DNA from: Alphaproteobacteria bacterium
GTDB lineage: Bacteria; Pseudomonadota; Alphaproteobacteria; Ferrovibrionales; Ferrovibrionaceae
Length of the DNA stretch: 64,000 bases
Assembly (NCBI GenBank): GCA_017307375.1
Contig: JAFKFH010000018.1
Coordinates: 1-64,000 of the forward strand
Direction of reading: 5' to 3'
In this document: piece after piece, positions 7,716 through 17,588 of the stretch
Numbering within the stretch: position 1 is the stretch's first letter
How the letters are laid out: the number at the start of each line of letters is the position of its first letter
The notes under the pieces: generated by a model
What the model was told of the DNA's origin: nothing
Databases searched by the model: none
What the model saw: only the letters and a program-made list of their open reading frames with translations
Translations under genes and position numbers: made by a program

Positions 7716-8556
7716 CCGGCACGCCCGTCACCCCGGGATTGCCGACCAGCACCGTCCCGCCGACGGCGCGCCCGGTCCGATCGGTCGCGAGCGACGTCAC
7801 GTAGAGACGGTCGAGCGCCGGCCCGCCAAAGCAGGCCATGGTCGGGGCCGGGGCCGGCAGATCGATCACCGCGGCGATGCGGCCGTCGGGCGCGAGGCGA
7901 TTTAGGCGGCCGGCCGTCACACCAGCACTCCAATAGAATCCCTGCACGTCCACAGCCGCCCCGTCCGGCAGGCCATCCGCTTCGCCGAGCGTGGCGAGAA
8001 TGCGCCCTGGTCCCAACGTCCCGCCGGCCGGATCGAACGGATAGGCCGAGACATGCGGTCCCCGGCTGTCGGCGTGATACATGATCCGGCCATCGGGGCT
8101 CCAGGCCAGGCCGTTCGAGACCTTCAGGCCATCCAGCACCTTGTCGGCCTGGCCTTGCGGCGTCACGCGATAGAGCGCCGCGGTCGGCTGGCGCGGCAGC
8201 GCATCATGCATGCTGCCGACCCAGAAGCAGCCATCGGGGCCGACCTTGCCGTCGTTGAGGCGGTTCATCGGCCGGTCGGGCTCAGGCTGCACCAGGAAAT
8301 CGAGCGTGCCGCTGTCGGGGTCGAACAGATGCACGCCGCTGCGCAAGGCCGCAACCAGCCGGCCATCGATGCAAAGCCCGAGGCTTGCGACCAGATCGGG
8401 CATGGCGAAGCGGGAAACCGTACCACCAGCCGGATCCAGCCGGAAAATCGCCGGCGCCAGGATGTCGACGAACCACAGCACATGCCGCCGGTCGTCCCAC
8501 AGCGGGCTTTCGCCGATCGCCAGTTCGATGTCGATGACCGGCGTGAACATGGTCAT
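7699..8556 (-). CDS. SMP-30/gluconolactonase/LRE-family protein
   Basis: Six-bladed beta-propeller lactonase family, 285 residues. The metal-site residues expected of the family are visible: Glu in IGESPLWDD, Asn in NRLNDGKVGPDG, Asn in KVSNGLAWSPDG, and Asp in the EADGLPDGAAVD region. Members hydrolyse sugar lactones such as gluconolactone, galactonolactone or arabinonolactone. Its ATG overlaps the SDR stop (ATGA). As last gene of a three-gene operon after a D-serine-dehydratase-like enzyme and an SDR, it could open a lactone formed by the SDR; that is inference. Confidence 0.88.
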   Translation of the reverse strand: MTMFTPVIDIELAIGESPLWDDRRHVLWFVDILAPAIFRLDPAGGTVSRFAMPDLVASLGLCIDGRLVAALRSGVHLFDPDSGTLDFLVQPEPDRPMNRLNDGKVGPDGCFWVGSMHDALPRQPTAALYRVTPQGQADKVLDGLKVSNGLAWSPDGRIMYHADSRGPHVSAYPFDPAGGTLGPGRILATLGEADGLPDGAAVDVQGFYWSAGVTAGRLNRLAPDGRIAAVIDLPAPAPTMACFGGPALDRLYVTSLATDRTGRAVGGTVLVGNPGVTGVPVNRFG

Positions 8557-9374
8557 GACTGGCCGGCGGCAGCCCGCCGCTCCTTTTGCTTGATCGCGCC
8601 GATCGCCTCGTTGCGCTCGACCAGCGCGCGCAGGGCCCGCGGGCTAGTCCCGACGCGACGGACTACCCGCCCGCGCTCAGGCGGCATGAAGACCTCGACC
8701 GACCGCCGGCGGATCGCCGTCATGATGACCTCGGCCACCGTCTCCGCCGTGACCGACGGACCGGCAAAGGCCATCGCCACGGCATCATCCTGCGCCTCCT
8801 GCTCCAGCATCGGGGTTTCAGTCGCGGTCGGATGGACGATGGTAAAGACGACCGGGCCGTCGCGCTCCTCCAGCATCAGCGCGTGGTGGAAGGCGCGCAG
8901 CGCATGCTTGGACGCGGCATAGGATGCGATGCCTGGAAACGGCAGGAACGCCGTCATCGAGCATACGGTCACCAGGTGGCCCGACCCTTGCGCCCGGAAG
9001 CGCGGCAGCACCTTGAGCATGCCCGAAAGCGGCCCCATGAAGTTCGTGGTCATGGTCGCGCCGTGGCGTTCGATGCTGACGTCGCGGGCATAGCCGGTAT
9101 GGACCACGGCGGCGTTGTTGATCAGCACGTCGACCCGTCCGAAACGGGCCCAGGCGGCATCGAGCGCGCTGTCCCATTGTGCGGGGCTGGTGATGTCGAG
9201 CGCCAGGGCCATCGCAGCGCCGCCGAGCGATTCGGCCAGCGCCGTGGCGCCCGCCAGATTGATATCGGCGACGACGACCTTGTGCCCGGCGGCGGCGGCG
9301 GCACGCGCGGTCGCCGCCCCGATCCCGCTGGCGGCGCCGGTGATGAAGAAGATCCGTGATTTGACGTGCTTCAC
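8553..9374 (-). CDS. SDR family oxidoreductase
   Basis: Classical short-chain dehydrogenase of 273 residues: TGAASGIG cofactor loop, NNAA, a Ser in VCSMTA and catalytic YAASK. Asp in VVVADIN at the end of beta-2 favours NAD over NADP. Second gene of an operon: 21 bp after the D-serine-dehydratase-like gene and overlapping SMP-30 by 4 bp. Substrate not recognisable; an alcohol or hydroxy acid arising in the same pathway is the natural guess. Confidence 0.9.
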   Translation of the reverse strand: MKHVKSRIFFITGAASGIGAATARAAAAAGHKVVVADINLAGATALAESLGGAAMALALDITSPAQWDSALDAAWARFGRVDVLINNAAVVHTGYARDVSIERHGATMTTNFMGPLSGMLKVLPRFRAQGSGHLVTVCSMTAFLPFPGIASYAASKHALRAFHHALMLEERDGPVVFTIVHPTATETPMLEQEAQDDAVAMAFAGPSVTAETVAEVIMTAIRRRSVEVFMPPERGRVVRRVGTSPRALRALVERNEAIGAIKQKERRAAAGQS

Positions 9375-9395
9375 TGAGGGCCCCCGAGCGAAATA

Positions 9396-10697
9396 TCAGA
9401 AATAGGTCCGGATCGTGTCGACGACGCGGTAATCGTCGTCGACCAGATGGATCGCCCGCCATTTGTCGAAGGTCAGGCAGGGATGGGAGATGCCGAAGGC
9501 CACCATGTCGCCGACCTGCAGCGGCGATTGCGCCGGCACGGTGAGATGGCAATGCTGATCGTTGAGGCGGGTCACCACATGGCCTTCGCCGAGCGGCTGC
9601 GGCGTCGCGGTCTCGCCGGGCCTGTACCAGTGCTGCGCCAGCGGCAGGTCATCATGGGACAGGTCGCGCTTGCCCAGCCCGACGATCGCCTTCCCGGCCT
9701 CGGGCCGCGACTGCACGTAGCCCCAGACTTCCAGCGCCGGGCGCAATCCGCCATCGGTTGCCGCCAGCGCCGGATCCCGGGCGCGCAACGCGTCGAAGGC
9801 CTTCACGTACATGATCGAATCGTGGGTGATGTAACAGCCGCTGCGCAGCAGCACCGTCGTCGCACGTCCGAGGGCGGCGGCGCCGAAGCGTTCCGCCACC
9901 AGATCGTAAAAGGCGGATCCGCCGGCGCTGAGAATCACCGGTCCGTCGCCGAACAGACCTTCATCGCCGCAGGCACGGGCCAGGGCGACGACGTCGTCGA
10001 GAAAGGCGCTGACCCGCGCCGCCGTGGCCGCCGGCGTCGCTTCCTTGAACAGGCCTTCGAAGCCTTCGACGCCGGCAAGGGCCAGGGCGCCGTCCGAACC
10101 GGCGACGGCACGGGCGACTGCGAGCGCTTCCGCCTGCGTGCGGCAGCCGGTGCGCCCGCCGGCATAGCCGCGCTCGACCAGCACGGTCAGCGGCCGCGGC
10201 AGGCGCAATCGCCGTGCCGCCGCGGCAAGCGCCGCGACATTGGCGACCGAATCGACCAGGCAGTAGAATTCGCAATCCGGATGGTCGCGCAGCTCGGTGA
10301 CCACGTAGTCGATCGCCGCCCGGCCGACCAGCTGATTGGCAAGGAACAGCCGCCGATAGCCGAAGCTGCGCGCAACCTGGAACTGATGCGGCGTACCGAC
10401 CGTGATACCCCAGGCGCCGTCATCCAGCTGCAGGTCGAACAAGGCCGGCGCCATCGTCGTCTTGCCGTGCGGCGCGAGGGCGAGATTGCGGCGTGCGATG
10501 AAATCGCGCATCCAGCCGCTGTTGTGATGCAGCGCGCCGCGCCGGATCACCGCCGCCGGCAACGGCAGATCCTCGGCCAGCAGATTCCAGCCGCGGGCGC
10601 CGACGTCACCCAGCGGCGTCGGACCGGCCAGGCCCGGCACGCCCTTGTCGCGCAGATCGAGCGGCGCTTCGGCGGCGGCGTTACGACGTTGCGTCAT
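9396..10697 (-). CDS. PLP-dependent D-amino-acid dehydratase/aldolase (DSD1, alanine-racemase fold)
   Basis: A 433-residue enzyme of the D-serine dehydratase/D-threonine aldolase group. The PLP lysine is seen in APHGKTTMAP near residue 77 of an alanine-racemase-like barrel. The C-terminal beta domain holds NDQHCHL and GISHPCLTFDKW, the His and Cys that bind zinc in eukaryotic-type D-serine dehydratase. The reaction is probably deamination of a D-hydroxy amino acid or cleavage of a beta-hydroxy D-amino acid; often annotated simply as amino acid deaminase. First gene of an operon with an SDR and SMP-30, divergent from a GntR regulator that likely controls it. Confidence 0.85.
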   Translation of the reverse strand: MTQRRNAAAEAPLDLRDKGVPGLAGPTPLGDVGARGWNLLAEDLPLPAAVIRRGALHHNSGWMRDFIARRNLALAPHGKTTMAPALFDLQLDDGAWGITVGTPHQFQVARSFGYRRLFLANQLVGRAAIDYVVTELRDHPDCEFYCLVDSVANVAALAAAARRLRLPRPLTVLVERGYAGGRTGCRTQAEALAVARAVAGSDGALALAGVEGFEGLFKEATPAATAARVSAFLDDVVALARACGDEGLFGDGPVILSAGGSAFYDLVAERFGAAALGRATTVLLRSGCYITHDSIMYVKAFDALRARDPALAATDGGLRPALEVWGYVQSRPEAGKAIVGLGKRDLSHDDLPLAQHWYRPGETATPQPLGEGHVVTRLNDQHCHLTVPAQSPLQVGDMVAFGISHPCLTFDKWRAIHLVDDDYRVVDTIRTYF

Positions 10698-10755
10698 GAT
10701 CGAGGTTCCCGATGGTTGAGAAGAAAAAAATCACAGGCGTGGTTGATCCGCCTGC

Positions 10756-10763
10756 TGTACAAT
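10756..10763. promoter_or_regulatory. Candidate GntR operator overlapping a -10-like TACAAT
   Basis: CTGTACAAT between the divergent D-serine-dehydratase-like and GntR genes holds the TGTACA palindrome typical of FCD-type GntR operators. It overlaps TACAAT (10758-10763), a possible -10 of the GntR gene. No convincing -35 is seen, and the half-site is short. Confidence 0.3.
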
Positions 10764-10797
10764 CCGCTGCAAGATCGCGGCAGTTTCGAGGAAGACG

Positions 10798-11532
10798 ATG
10801 ACGGCGCAGGAGGCACATGACGAGGACGAGCAGGGCATCATTCGCGACAGCCTGTCCGAAAAGGCCTATGCCCGTCTGCGCGCGGCCCTGATCGCCGGTG
10901 TCTACGAACCGGGCGAGCGCCTTTCGATCCGGCGCCTGGCCGCTGCCTACGACACCTCGCCGACCCCGGTGCGCGAAGCGGTGATCCAGCTGGCGCGCGA
11001 AGGTGCGCTGGAACTGCGCATCGGCCATCAGCCGCGCGTACCGGTGCTGACCATCCCGCAATACATCAACATCCGCGAAGTGCGCGCACCGCTGGAACGC
11101 CTGGCCGCCGAGCGTGCGGCGGCGGCGATGACCGATGAAATCCTGGCAAGCCTCGAGGCGCTGCATCAGCGGTTCGTGCAGTCCGAACAGCGCCACGACT
11201 GGAAGGAAGCGCTGGCCGCCAACAAGGAGTTCCATTTCACGGTGTACCGGGCTGCCGGCAACGACGTGCTGCTGGGCATCATCGAGAACCTGTGGCTGTT
11301 GATCGGCCCGTTCGTGACCCATCAATACCCCCATGTCGCCCGCGCCCATGCCGAGGCGCATCCCCATCTGATGCTGATCGACGCGCTGCGCCGCCGAGCC
11401 CCGGCCGAGGCGGGCGAGCTGATCGTGCAGGATCTGCGGCAGGGTTCCTACCTGATCCTGGAGCGGCTGAAGGCCGAAGGCTACGACGCCCGGCCCGCGC
11501 GGGGGCGGCGGTCTCAGGCATCGGCGGGCTGA
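10798..11532 (+). CDS. GntR-family regulator, FadR/FCD subfamily
   Basis: A 244-residue regulator. The winged helix-turn-helix spans about residues 20-80 ([38 protein letters not shown]). The helical FCD ligand domain follows with the expected Asp/His metal ligands around [14 protein letters not shown] and the later [17 protein letters not shown] ligands are usually small carboxylates or amino acids. Shine-Dalgarno GAGGAAG precedes ATG 10798. Divergent from the D-serine-dehydratase-like operon; its 3' end overlaps the last gene of the amidase/transporter operon by 19 bp. It may control either or both. Confidence 0.92.
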   Translation: MTAQEAHDEDEQGIIRDSLSEKAYARLRAALIAGVYEPGERLSIRRLAAAYDTSPTPVREAVIQLAREGALELRIGHQPRVPVLTIPQYINIREVRAPLERLAAERAAAAMTDEILASLEALHQRFVQSEQRHDWKEALAANKEFHFTVYRAAGNDVLLGIIENLWLLIGPFVTHQYPHVARAHAEAHPHLMLIDALRRRAPAEAGELIVQDLRQGSYLILERLKAEGYDARPARGRRSQASAG

Positions 11533-12497
11533 TCCAGGTGGCAGGCCGCCAGCCGGCCTGACCCCACCGCCCGCAATGCCGGTTCGTCGACCCGGCAGCG
11601 GTCGAAGGCAAGCGGGCAGCGGGTGTGGAACCGGCAGCCGCGCGGCGGATCGATCGGGCTGGGCAGGTCGCCGGCCAGCGCGGCGCGGCCGCGCCGCACC
11701 GCCGGATCGGGCACCGGCACCGCCGACAGCAGCGCCCGGGTATAGGGATGGGCCGGTTGCGCGAACAGGACATCGCGGTCGCCGATTTCCATGATCTTGC
11801 CCAGGTACATGACCGCGACCCGGTGCGCCATATGCTCGACGACCGCGATATCGTGGCTGATGAACAGCAGCGCCAGGCCGTATTCGGCCTGCAGATCGAG
11901 CAGCAGATTGACGATCTGGGCCTTGACCGAGACGTCCAGGGCGGAGACGGCCTCGTCGCAGACGATCAGATCAGCCCCCGGCGCCAGGGCGCGGGCGATG
12001 CAGATGCGCTGGCGCTGGCCGCCGGAGAATTCGTGCGGAAAGCGGTTCAGCGCGTCCGCGGGCAGGCCGACCCGGACCAGCAGGTCGCGCACCCGGTCGG
12101 TGATGGCCGAGCGCCCGTCGATCACGCCGAAATTCTCCAGCGGCTCGGCAACGATGTCGCGCACCTTCATCCGCGGGTTCATCGAGCTGAAGGGGTCCTG
12201 GAAGACCACCTGCAGCCGGCGGCGCACGCGCTTCATGTCCGCAGCCCCAATGTCCGCATAGTCGGTGCCGCCGAAACTGACCCGGCCCGCAGTCGGCGGG
12301 GCCAAGCCCAGCACGACCTTGCCGACGGTCGACTTGCCACAGCCGCTTTCGCCGACGATCGCCAGGGTTTCACCGGCATCGACACCGAACGAGACGCCGT
12401 CGACGGCATGGACCGTCTCGGCTCTCCGCCCGAACAGACCGCCGCCTACCGGGTAGTGTTTGACCAGGTCACGAACGTCCAGCAGCGTCGTACTCAT
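11514..12497 (-). CDS. Dpp/Opp-type ABC transporter ATP-binding protein (F subunit)
   Basis: A 327-residue ATPase of the peptide/nickel/opine importer family. Seen: Walker [11 protein letters not shown]-loop [14 protein letters not shown], signature [15 protein letters not shown], Walker [13 protein letters not shown], switch His in [12 protein letters not shown], and the oligopeptide-family C-terminal extension with [17 protein letters not shown] 12497 overlaps the stop of the partner ATPase by 4 bp; upstream in-frame residues look non-coding. Seventh and last gene of the SBP-dimethylformamidase-importer operon, powering uptake of its substrate. Confidence 0.93.
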   Translation of the reverse strand: MSTTLLDVRDLVKHYPVGGGLFGRRAETVHAVDGVSFGVDAGETLAIVGESGCGKSTVGKVVLGLAPPTAGRVSFGGTDYADIGAADMKRVRRRLQVVFQDPFSSMNPRMKVRDIVAEPLENFGVIDGRSAITDRVRDLLVRVGLPADALNRFPHEFSGGQRQRICIARALAPGADLIVCDEAVSALDVSVKAQIVNLLLDLQAEYGLALLFISHDIAVVEHMAHRVAVMYLGKIMEIGDRDVLFAQPAHPYTRALLSAVPVPDPAVRRGRAALAGDLPSPIDPPRGCRFHTRCPLAFDRCRVDEPALRAVGSGRLAACHLDQPADA

Positions 12498-13471
12498 GCG
12501 GCACCGGCGGCAAAATGGCAGGCGGCGCCGTGGCCGGGTCCGACCTCGCGCCAGGCCGGGGCCGCGCGCCGGCAGATATCGCCGGCCTTCGGGCAACGCC
12601 CGGCAAAGGCACAGCCGACCAGCGGCTTGATCAGCGACGGGACCGAGCCCGGAATTTCGGCGAGCCGCGTATTCGTGCCGCGCGATCCCGGCCTCGGCAC
12701 GGCCCCCAGCAGCCCGCGGGTATAGGGGTGGCGCGGATCGGTGAAGATCGTGGCGACGTCGGCCTCCTCGACCTTGCGGCCGGCATACATCACCACAACC
12801 CGCGCCGCCATCTCGGCCACGACGCCGAGGTCATGGGTGATCAGGATGATCGCCGACCCGGTGCGGCGCTGCAGGTCGCGCATCAGGTCGATGATCTGGG
12901 CCTGGATGGTGACGTCGAGCGCGGTGGTCGGCTCGTCGGCCACCAGGATCTTCGGATTGCAGGCCAGCGCCATGGCGATCATTGCGCGCTGGCGCATGCC
13001 GCCGGACAGCTGATGCGGATAGTCGTCCAGCCGGCGTTCCGGCGCCGGAATGCCGACCAGGGTCAGCATCTCCAGCGCCCTGGCCCGCGCCGCAACGCGA
13101 TCCAGCCCCTGATGCAGCATCACCGGCTCGGCGATCTGGCGACCGATGGTCAGCAGCGGGTTCAGGCTGGTCATCGGCTCCTGAAAGATCATGCCGATCT
13201 CGTTGCCGCGCAGATCCCGCATCTCGGCCTCGCCGAGTGCCGCGAGATTTCGGCCGCCGAAGCGGATCTGCCCGGCAATCCGTGCCGGCGGCTGATCGAC
13301 GAGGCGCAGGATCGACAGCGACGTGACCGACTTGCCGCAGCCGGATTCGCCGACGATCGCCACGGTCTCGCCGGCATCGACATGAAAGGACAGGCCGTCG
13401 ACGGCGCGCACCACGCCATTGCGGGTCGCAAAATGGGTCCGGAGATTCTCGACTTCGAGCAGGGCCGCCAT
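12494..13471 (-). CDS. Dpp/Opp-type ABC transporter ATP-binding protein (D subunit)
   Basis: A 325-residue ATPase partner of the F subunit. Walker [10 protein letters not shown] (Val replaces the usual Thr, common in DppD), Q-loop [13 protein letters not shown], signature [15 protein letters not shown], Walker [12 protein letters not shown] and switch [13 protein letters not shown] are all seen, with the C-terminal C-x7-C-type cluster [15 protein letters not shown]. Its start overlaps the permease stop by 1 bp and its stop overlaps the next ATPase by 4 bp. Sixth gene of the operon. Confidence 0.93.
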   Translation of the reverse strand: MAALLEVENLRTHFATRNGVVRAVDGLSFHVDAGETVAIVGESGCGKSVTSLSILRLVDQPPARIAGQIRFGGRNLAALGEAEMRDLRGNEIGMIFQEPMTSLNPLLTIGRQIAEPVMLHQGLDRVAARARALEMLTLVGIPAPERRLDDYPHQLSGGMRQRAMIAMALACNPKILVADEPTTALDVTIQAQIIDLMRDLQRRTGSAIILITHDLGVVAEMAARVVVMYAGRKVEEADVATIFTDPRHPYTRGLLGAVPRPGSRGTNTRLAEIPGSVPSLIKPLVGCAFAGRCPKAGDICRRAAPAWREVGPGHGAACHFAAGAA

Positions 13472-14382
13472 CACGCCCTCTTGGCGACGCGGGGGTCGAG
13501 CATGTCGCGCAGGCCGTCGCCCAGCAGGTTGACGCCGAGCACGGTGATGCACAGGAAGACCGCGGGGAAGAACACGATATAGGGCTTGACCTGCCACAAG
13601 GCGCGACCCTCGGCCATGATGTTGCCCCAGCTTGGCACGGTTGGCGGCGTGCCGACACCGATGAAGGACAGGACGGCTTCGGCGATGACGGCCGAGGCGC
13701 CGATATAGGTGGCCTGGACGATGATCGGATCGAGCGCGTTGGGCAGGATATGGCGCAGCATGATGCGGCCGCCGCCGGAACCGCAGGCCAGCGCGGCATC
13801 GACGTAGGGCTGCTCGCGCAACGACAGGACCACGCCGCGCACCAGCCGGGCGACACGCGGGAATTCGGCCAGGGTAATCGCGACGATGACATTGACGACC
13901 GAGCCGCGGGCAATGCCGAGCAGGGCAATGGCGATCAGCACCGACGGAATCGCCATCAGCCCGTCGATCACCCGCATCACGATGGGGTCGAGCCAGCGGA
14001 CGAAGCCGGAGACCAGCCCGACCGCCACGCCCGCAACCGTGGCGGCAAGGGCGACGACGATGCCGACCAGCAGCGAGGTGCGCGCGCCGTAGATCACGCG
14101 CGAATAGACGTCGCGTCCCAGGCTGTCGGTACCGAACCAGAATTCGGCCGACGGCGCGCGGATGCGCTTGGCCGGTGACAGCGCCTGCGGATCCCCGGTG
14201 CCGAGCCACGGGGCGCAGACCGCGATCAGCACCATCAGCCCGAGCAGTGCGGCGCCCAGCACGATGGTCGGATGGCGGCGAACGAAAGTCGCCACCCGGC
14301 CGCGCCGCGGCGGCTCGGCGATCAACGGGGGAAGGTCTGGGGCGATGGCGAAGCCTTCGCCGTCCGGCGCGGTCGCGGTCAA
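13471..14382 (-). CDS. Dpp/Opp-type ABC transporter permease (C subunit)
   Basis: Inner-membrane permease, 303 residues, with an N-terminal cytoplasmic tail, a first helix (IVLGAALLGLMVLIAV), the DppC/OppC signature FWFGTDSLGRDVYSR, and a five-helix BPD_transp_1 domain with the EAA-like loop DAALACGSGGGRIMLRHILPN. The frame begins with TTG 14382, inside the stop of the B subunit; a coupled TTG start is plausible but a later start cannot be excluded. Fifth gene of the operon. Confidence 0.92.
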   Translation of the reverse strand: MTATAPDGEGFAIAPDLPPLIAEPPRRGRVATFVRRHPTIVLGAALLGLMVLIAVCAPWLGTGDPQALSPAKRIRAPSAEFWFGTDSLGRDVYSRVIYGARTSLLVGIVVALAATVAGVAVGLVSGFVRWLDPIVMRVIDGLMAIPSVLIAIALLGIARGSVVNVIVAITLAEFPRVARLVRGVVLSLREQPYVDAALACGSGGGRIMLRHILPNALDPIIVQATYIGASAVIAEAVLSFIGVGTPPTVPSWGNIMAEGRALWQVKPYIVFFPAVFLCITVLGVNLLGDGLRDMLDPRVAKRA

Positions 14383-15320
14383 TAGCGGATCCTCGGGTCA
14401 AGCAGGGTGTAGGCGAGATCGATGGCCAGGTTGACCAGCACATAGGTGAAGCTGAAGACGAGCACGACGCCCTGGATGACCGGATAGTCGCGGCGCAGCA
14501 GCGCGTCGACGACCAGTCGGCCCAACCCGGGAATGCCGAACACGGTCTCGGTGACGACGGCGCCGCTGATCAGGGTGGCGACGCCGATCCCGATGATCGA
14601 GACAATCGGCAGCGTGGCATTCCGCAAGGCATGCACGAACAGGATCACCTGTCGCGCCACGCCCTTGGCCCGGGCGGTGCGGATGTAATCCTGGGACAGC
14701 ACCTCCAGCATTGCCGACCGGGCGATGCGCGCGATCAGCGCGATGTAGCCACCCGACAGCGCCAACGCCGGCAGGATCAGCCGCGACAGGTATTCCCAGA
14801 CGCCGCCCGACGGCGGACGATAACCCTGGACCGGCAGCCAGCCGAGTTGCAGGGCAAAGAGATAGGCCAGCAGATAGCCGACCACGAAGACCGGCAGGGA
14901 GAAGCCGAGCACGGCGGCCGACATGAACAATCGGTCGATCCAGCCCCCCTGGTTGGCGGCCGCGACCACGCCGACCGGCACCGCCACGACGATGGAGATC
15001 AGCAGGGTCAGCACCATCAGCGACAGCGTCGGCGGGATGCGCTGGACGATCATCTCGCTGACCGGCGTGGCCGAGAAGACCGAGACGCCGAGATCGCCCT
15101 GCACCGCGTTCCAGGCCCAGCGTGCGAAACGCGGGACAAAAGGCTGATCCAGGCCGAGCGAGGCGCGAATGCGCTGCATCTCGGCCGGGGTCGCCTGTTC
15201 GCCGGCGATGATCGCGGCGGGGTCGCCCGGCGCCACGTAGAGCAGGCTGAAGACGAACAGCGCGACCACCGCCATCACCGGGACGGTCATCAGCAGACGG
15301 CGGAGGATATATCCCGTCAC
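14379..15320 (-). CDS. Dpp/Opp-type ABC transporter permease (B subunit)
   Basis: Inner-membrane permease of 313 residues. N-terminal GYILRRLLMTVPVM is the classic DppB start, followed by the periplasmic DP-rich segment ending ARWAWNAVQGDLG, then six helices and the EAA loop YIRTARAKGVARQVILFVHALRN. It starts at GTG 15320 with GAGGG seven bases upstream, 10 bp after the dimethylformamidase large-subunit gene. Pairs with the C subunit to form the channel. Confidence 0.93.
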   Translation of the reverse strand: MTGYILRRLLMTVPVMAVVALFVFSLLYVAPGDPAAIIAGEQATPAEMQRIRASLGLDQPFVPRFARWAWNAVQGDLGVSVFSATPVSEMIVQRIPPTLSLMVLTLLISIVVAVPVGVVAAANQGGWIDRLFMSAAVLGFSLPVFVVGYLLAYLFALQLGWLPVQGYRPPSGGVWEYLSRLILPALALSGGYIALIARIARSAMLEVLSQDYIRTARAKGVARQVILFVHALRNATLPIVSIIGIGVATLISGAVVTETVFGIPGLGRLVVDALLRRDYPVIQGVVLVFSFTYVLVNLAIDLAYTLLDPRIRY

Positions 15321-15330
15321 CCCGACGCCC

Positions 15331-17577
15331 TCAGTCGAACGGTCGGGGATCGAGGAACCGGCGCAGCACGTTGCCCGTCAGCCGGCTGACATTGTTGTCG
15401 TACCCGTCATGCGACAGGGCACAGCACCACGCGATCGAGCCGGTCGCGAACACCGCGCCACCCTGCGATGTCTCGAAGAACACGATGTCGGCCCGCACCC
15501 GCGCATTCTGGTCGCCGGTCAGGCCGCGATGGGTGGTGCGGAACTCCTCGGTCGTCGGCAGGCCGCCGGCGCCGATGCGATCGGCGGTGGCAAGCAGCAT
15601 CAGGTTCGGCGGCGAACCCAGGGTTGCGTCGGCGCGATCGATCTCGAGGCCTGCGGCTCCGCCGAGGCGCAGGCCGAAGTCGCCGATCGCCTCGTCCGGC
15701 CCGATGCCCTCGAACGCGAAGGCGACACGCGGATCGAAACTGTCGCCGAGACGGCGATAGGCAGCCGAACGATCGAAGACCTGGGCATCGAAACCCACGC
15801 CGACCAGCCGTTGCGGCGGACGGCCGTTCGAGCGCCACAGGCCGCTCGGCTCGCCGGTGAAGGACAAGGTATTCTCGCCCGCTTCGCCCTCCCAGGTACG
15901 GGTACCGGTGATGCCGCGGCGCACCTCGATGCGGCCGGGCGCGGTCGGGTGGAAGGCGATACGCCAGTAGAAGCCGTTGCCACCGAGATACATGTGGCGG
16001 CCGCCGGCATTCTGATAGGTTTCGAAGGCGTCGAGCATTGGCCGCGAGAAATATTCAGGGTGCGAGCCGGTGATGACGACGCGATAGGGCTTCAGCGCGC
16101 GGGCCCCCTCGCGATCGATATCCTCGTCGGTCACGATGTCGTAGGGGATGCCCTGCTCCTCGAGCCAGTCGAGCAGATGGGTATCGTTGACGTAGTTGAA
16201 CGTGTTGCCGCGCGGCCGCATGTTCAGGATCGGCCGGGCCCCGGACGAATAGCAGACCCCGCTGCCATCGCTGTGCGTGTCGTAGGTCGACAGGCCGAGC
16301 TCGCGATGCGCGCTCAGGTAACAGTCGTCGCCGCTGATCAGCACCAGCCCCTCGTTCATCGCCTCGAAGTGGCTCTGGTCGAGGCGCAGGCAGGAATTCG
16401 CATAGGCAAGGAAGGTGGCCGTCGAGGCGACGACGGCAAGTGGGGCCGTCGCCCGGTCGCGCGGCGCGCGCACGAAGAACGGCACATAACTCTCGACCGA
16501 CACGCCCTCGCCGGTCGCAGCCGTCAGTTCCAGTGCATAGAAACCCGATGGCCAGTCCGCCGGCACGGTCAGCTTGCGATCGGCCTTCCAGCCGCAATCG
16601 GCGATGTCGTCATCGTGAAAATGAATCGCCCCGTATTGCCAGGGCACTTCGGTCCAGCTGTTCGACCGGCCATCCCAGTTGGCGCCGGTGGCGGCACGCA
16701 TCGGCAACTGGTGCAGGATGCCGTCATGGCGATGGCCGGACAGGTCCCTGATGGTGTCGCCGCCGATATCGCGGCTGAAATCCCATGCCGCGATCAGGGC
16801 CGGATCGGTATTCGGCGGATTCAGCGCATCGACCAGCGCGCCAATGCGGCCGGCATCGAGGGCGGCGGCGTAAAGCCGCGGGCGATCGATCTTGCCGTTC
16901 AGGTGGTGGCTGGTGGCGCGCAACGGCTTGTCGAGGCCGGTACCCTGCGCCGCCAGGACCAGTGGCGTGGCCGTCGGCCAGGCGATGGCGGCCGGCCCCG
17001 CGGCCGTCGCCGTGCCGGTGCGGTCGCGTCCGCCATCGCGCGCCAGGCTGGCCTGATGGACGGCAACCGTGCCGCCCGTGAGGTCGACCGTCGCGGCGGC
17101 GAGCACCCATTCACGCTCCAGCAGCGGCTTCGGTGCCCGCACGTTCCAGCGCCTGCCGCCGTCGGCAATGGTCAGCAGAAGATGCGCCTCCTCGTCGAGC
17201 TCGAGCTTCCAGCCGCATTCCCGCAATTCGTTCCAGCGCGCGGCGATCGTCTGGCGCCGCCCGCCGATCAGCGTCGGGAACAGGTAGCAGCCGAACGTAA
17301 AATCGCCGAGACCGGCCAACTGCGCACTGTCGGCCACCACGGCGCAGGAACCGGGGTGGATCGGCTGATGGCTCAGGTCGATCGGGCCGTCGATGGCGCT
17401 GCTCGGCCCCGTCGTACGGATACCCGGCCCCGCCGGATCGGCATCGGCGCAGCGGACGCGGACGACGCGCAGCTGCGCCTCGGCAAGCGTCTCGCTGCTG
17501 AGATGGAAGCTGACGGTTTCACCCGGCGCCACGGCCATCGGCCAGGCGTAGCCGAGCACGGCGGTCGTATCGATCAT
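15331..17577 (-). CDS. dmfA2: N,N-dimethylformamidase large (beta) subunit family
   Basis: Catalytic subunit of the dimethylformamidase family (EC 3.5.1.56 type), an amidohydrolase splitting N-substituted formamides into formate and an amine; 748 residues against about 760 for the Paracoccus enzyme. The N-terminal half is beta-rich with a LamG-like segment. The C-terminal half holds FLAYANSC (Tyr392), LGLSTYDTHSDGSGV (Tyr432) and GSHPEYFS (Glu508). From memory, the Paracoccus enzyme binds one iron through Tyr399, Tyr440 and Glu521, so these three match in order and spacing. AAGGGA precedes ATG 17577. Encoded after the small subunit and inside a peptide-type importer operon, so the natural substrate may be a larger amide. 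Confidence 0.85.
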   Translation of the reverse strand: MIDTTAVLGYAWPMAVAPGETVSFHLSSETLAEAQLRVVRVRCADADPAGPGIRTTGPSSAIDGPIDLSHQPIHPGSCAVVADSAQLAGLGDFTFGCYLFPTLIGGRRQTIAARWNELRECGWKLELDEEAHLLLTIADGGRRWNVRAPKPLLEREWVLAAATVDLTGGTVAVHQASLARDGGRDRTGTATAAGPAAIAWPTATPLVLAAQGTGLDKPLRATSHHLNGKIDRPRLYAAALDAGRIGALVDALNPPNTDPALIAAWDFSRDIGGDTIRDLSGHRHDGILHQLPMRAATGANWDGRSNSWTEVPWQYGAIHFHDDDIADCGWKADRKLTVPADWPSGFYALELTAATGEGVSVESYVPFFVRAPRDRATAPLAVVASTATFLAYANSCLRLDQSHFEAMNEGLVLISGDDCYLSAHRELGLSTYDTHSDGSGVCYSSGARPILNMRPRGNTFNYVNDTHLLDWLEEQGIPYDIVTDEDIDREGARALKPYRVVITGSHPEYFSRPMLDAFETYQNAGGRHMYLGGNGFYWRIAFHPTAPGRIEVRRGITGTRTWEGEAGENTLSFTGEPSGLWRSNGRPPQRLVGVGFDAQVFDRSAAYRRLGDSFDPRVAFAFEGIGPDEAIGDFGLRLGGAAGLEIDRADATLGSPPNLMLLATADRIGAGGLPTTEEFRTTHRGLTGDQNARVRADIVFFETSQGGAVFATGSIAWCCALSHDGYDNNVSRLTGNVLRRFLDPRPFD

Positions 17578-17588
17578 CGCGGCATCCC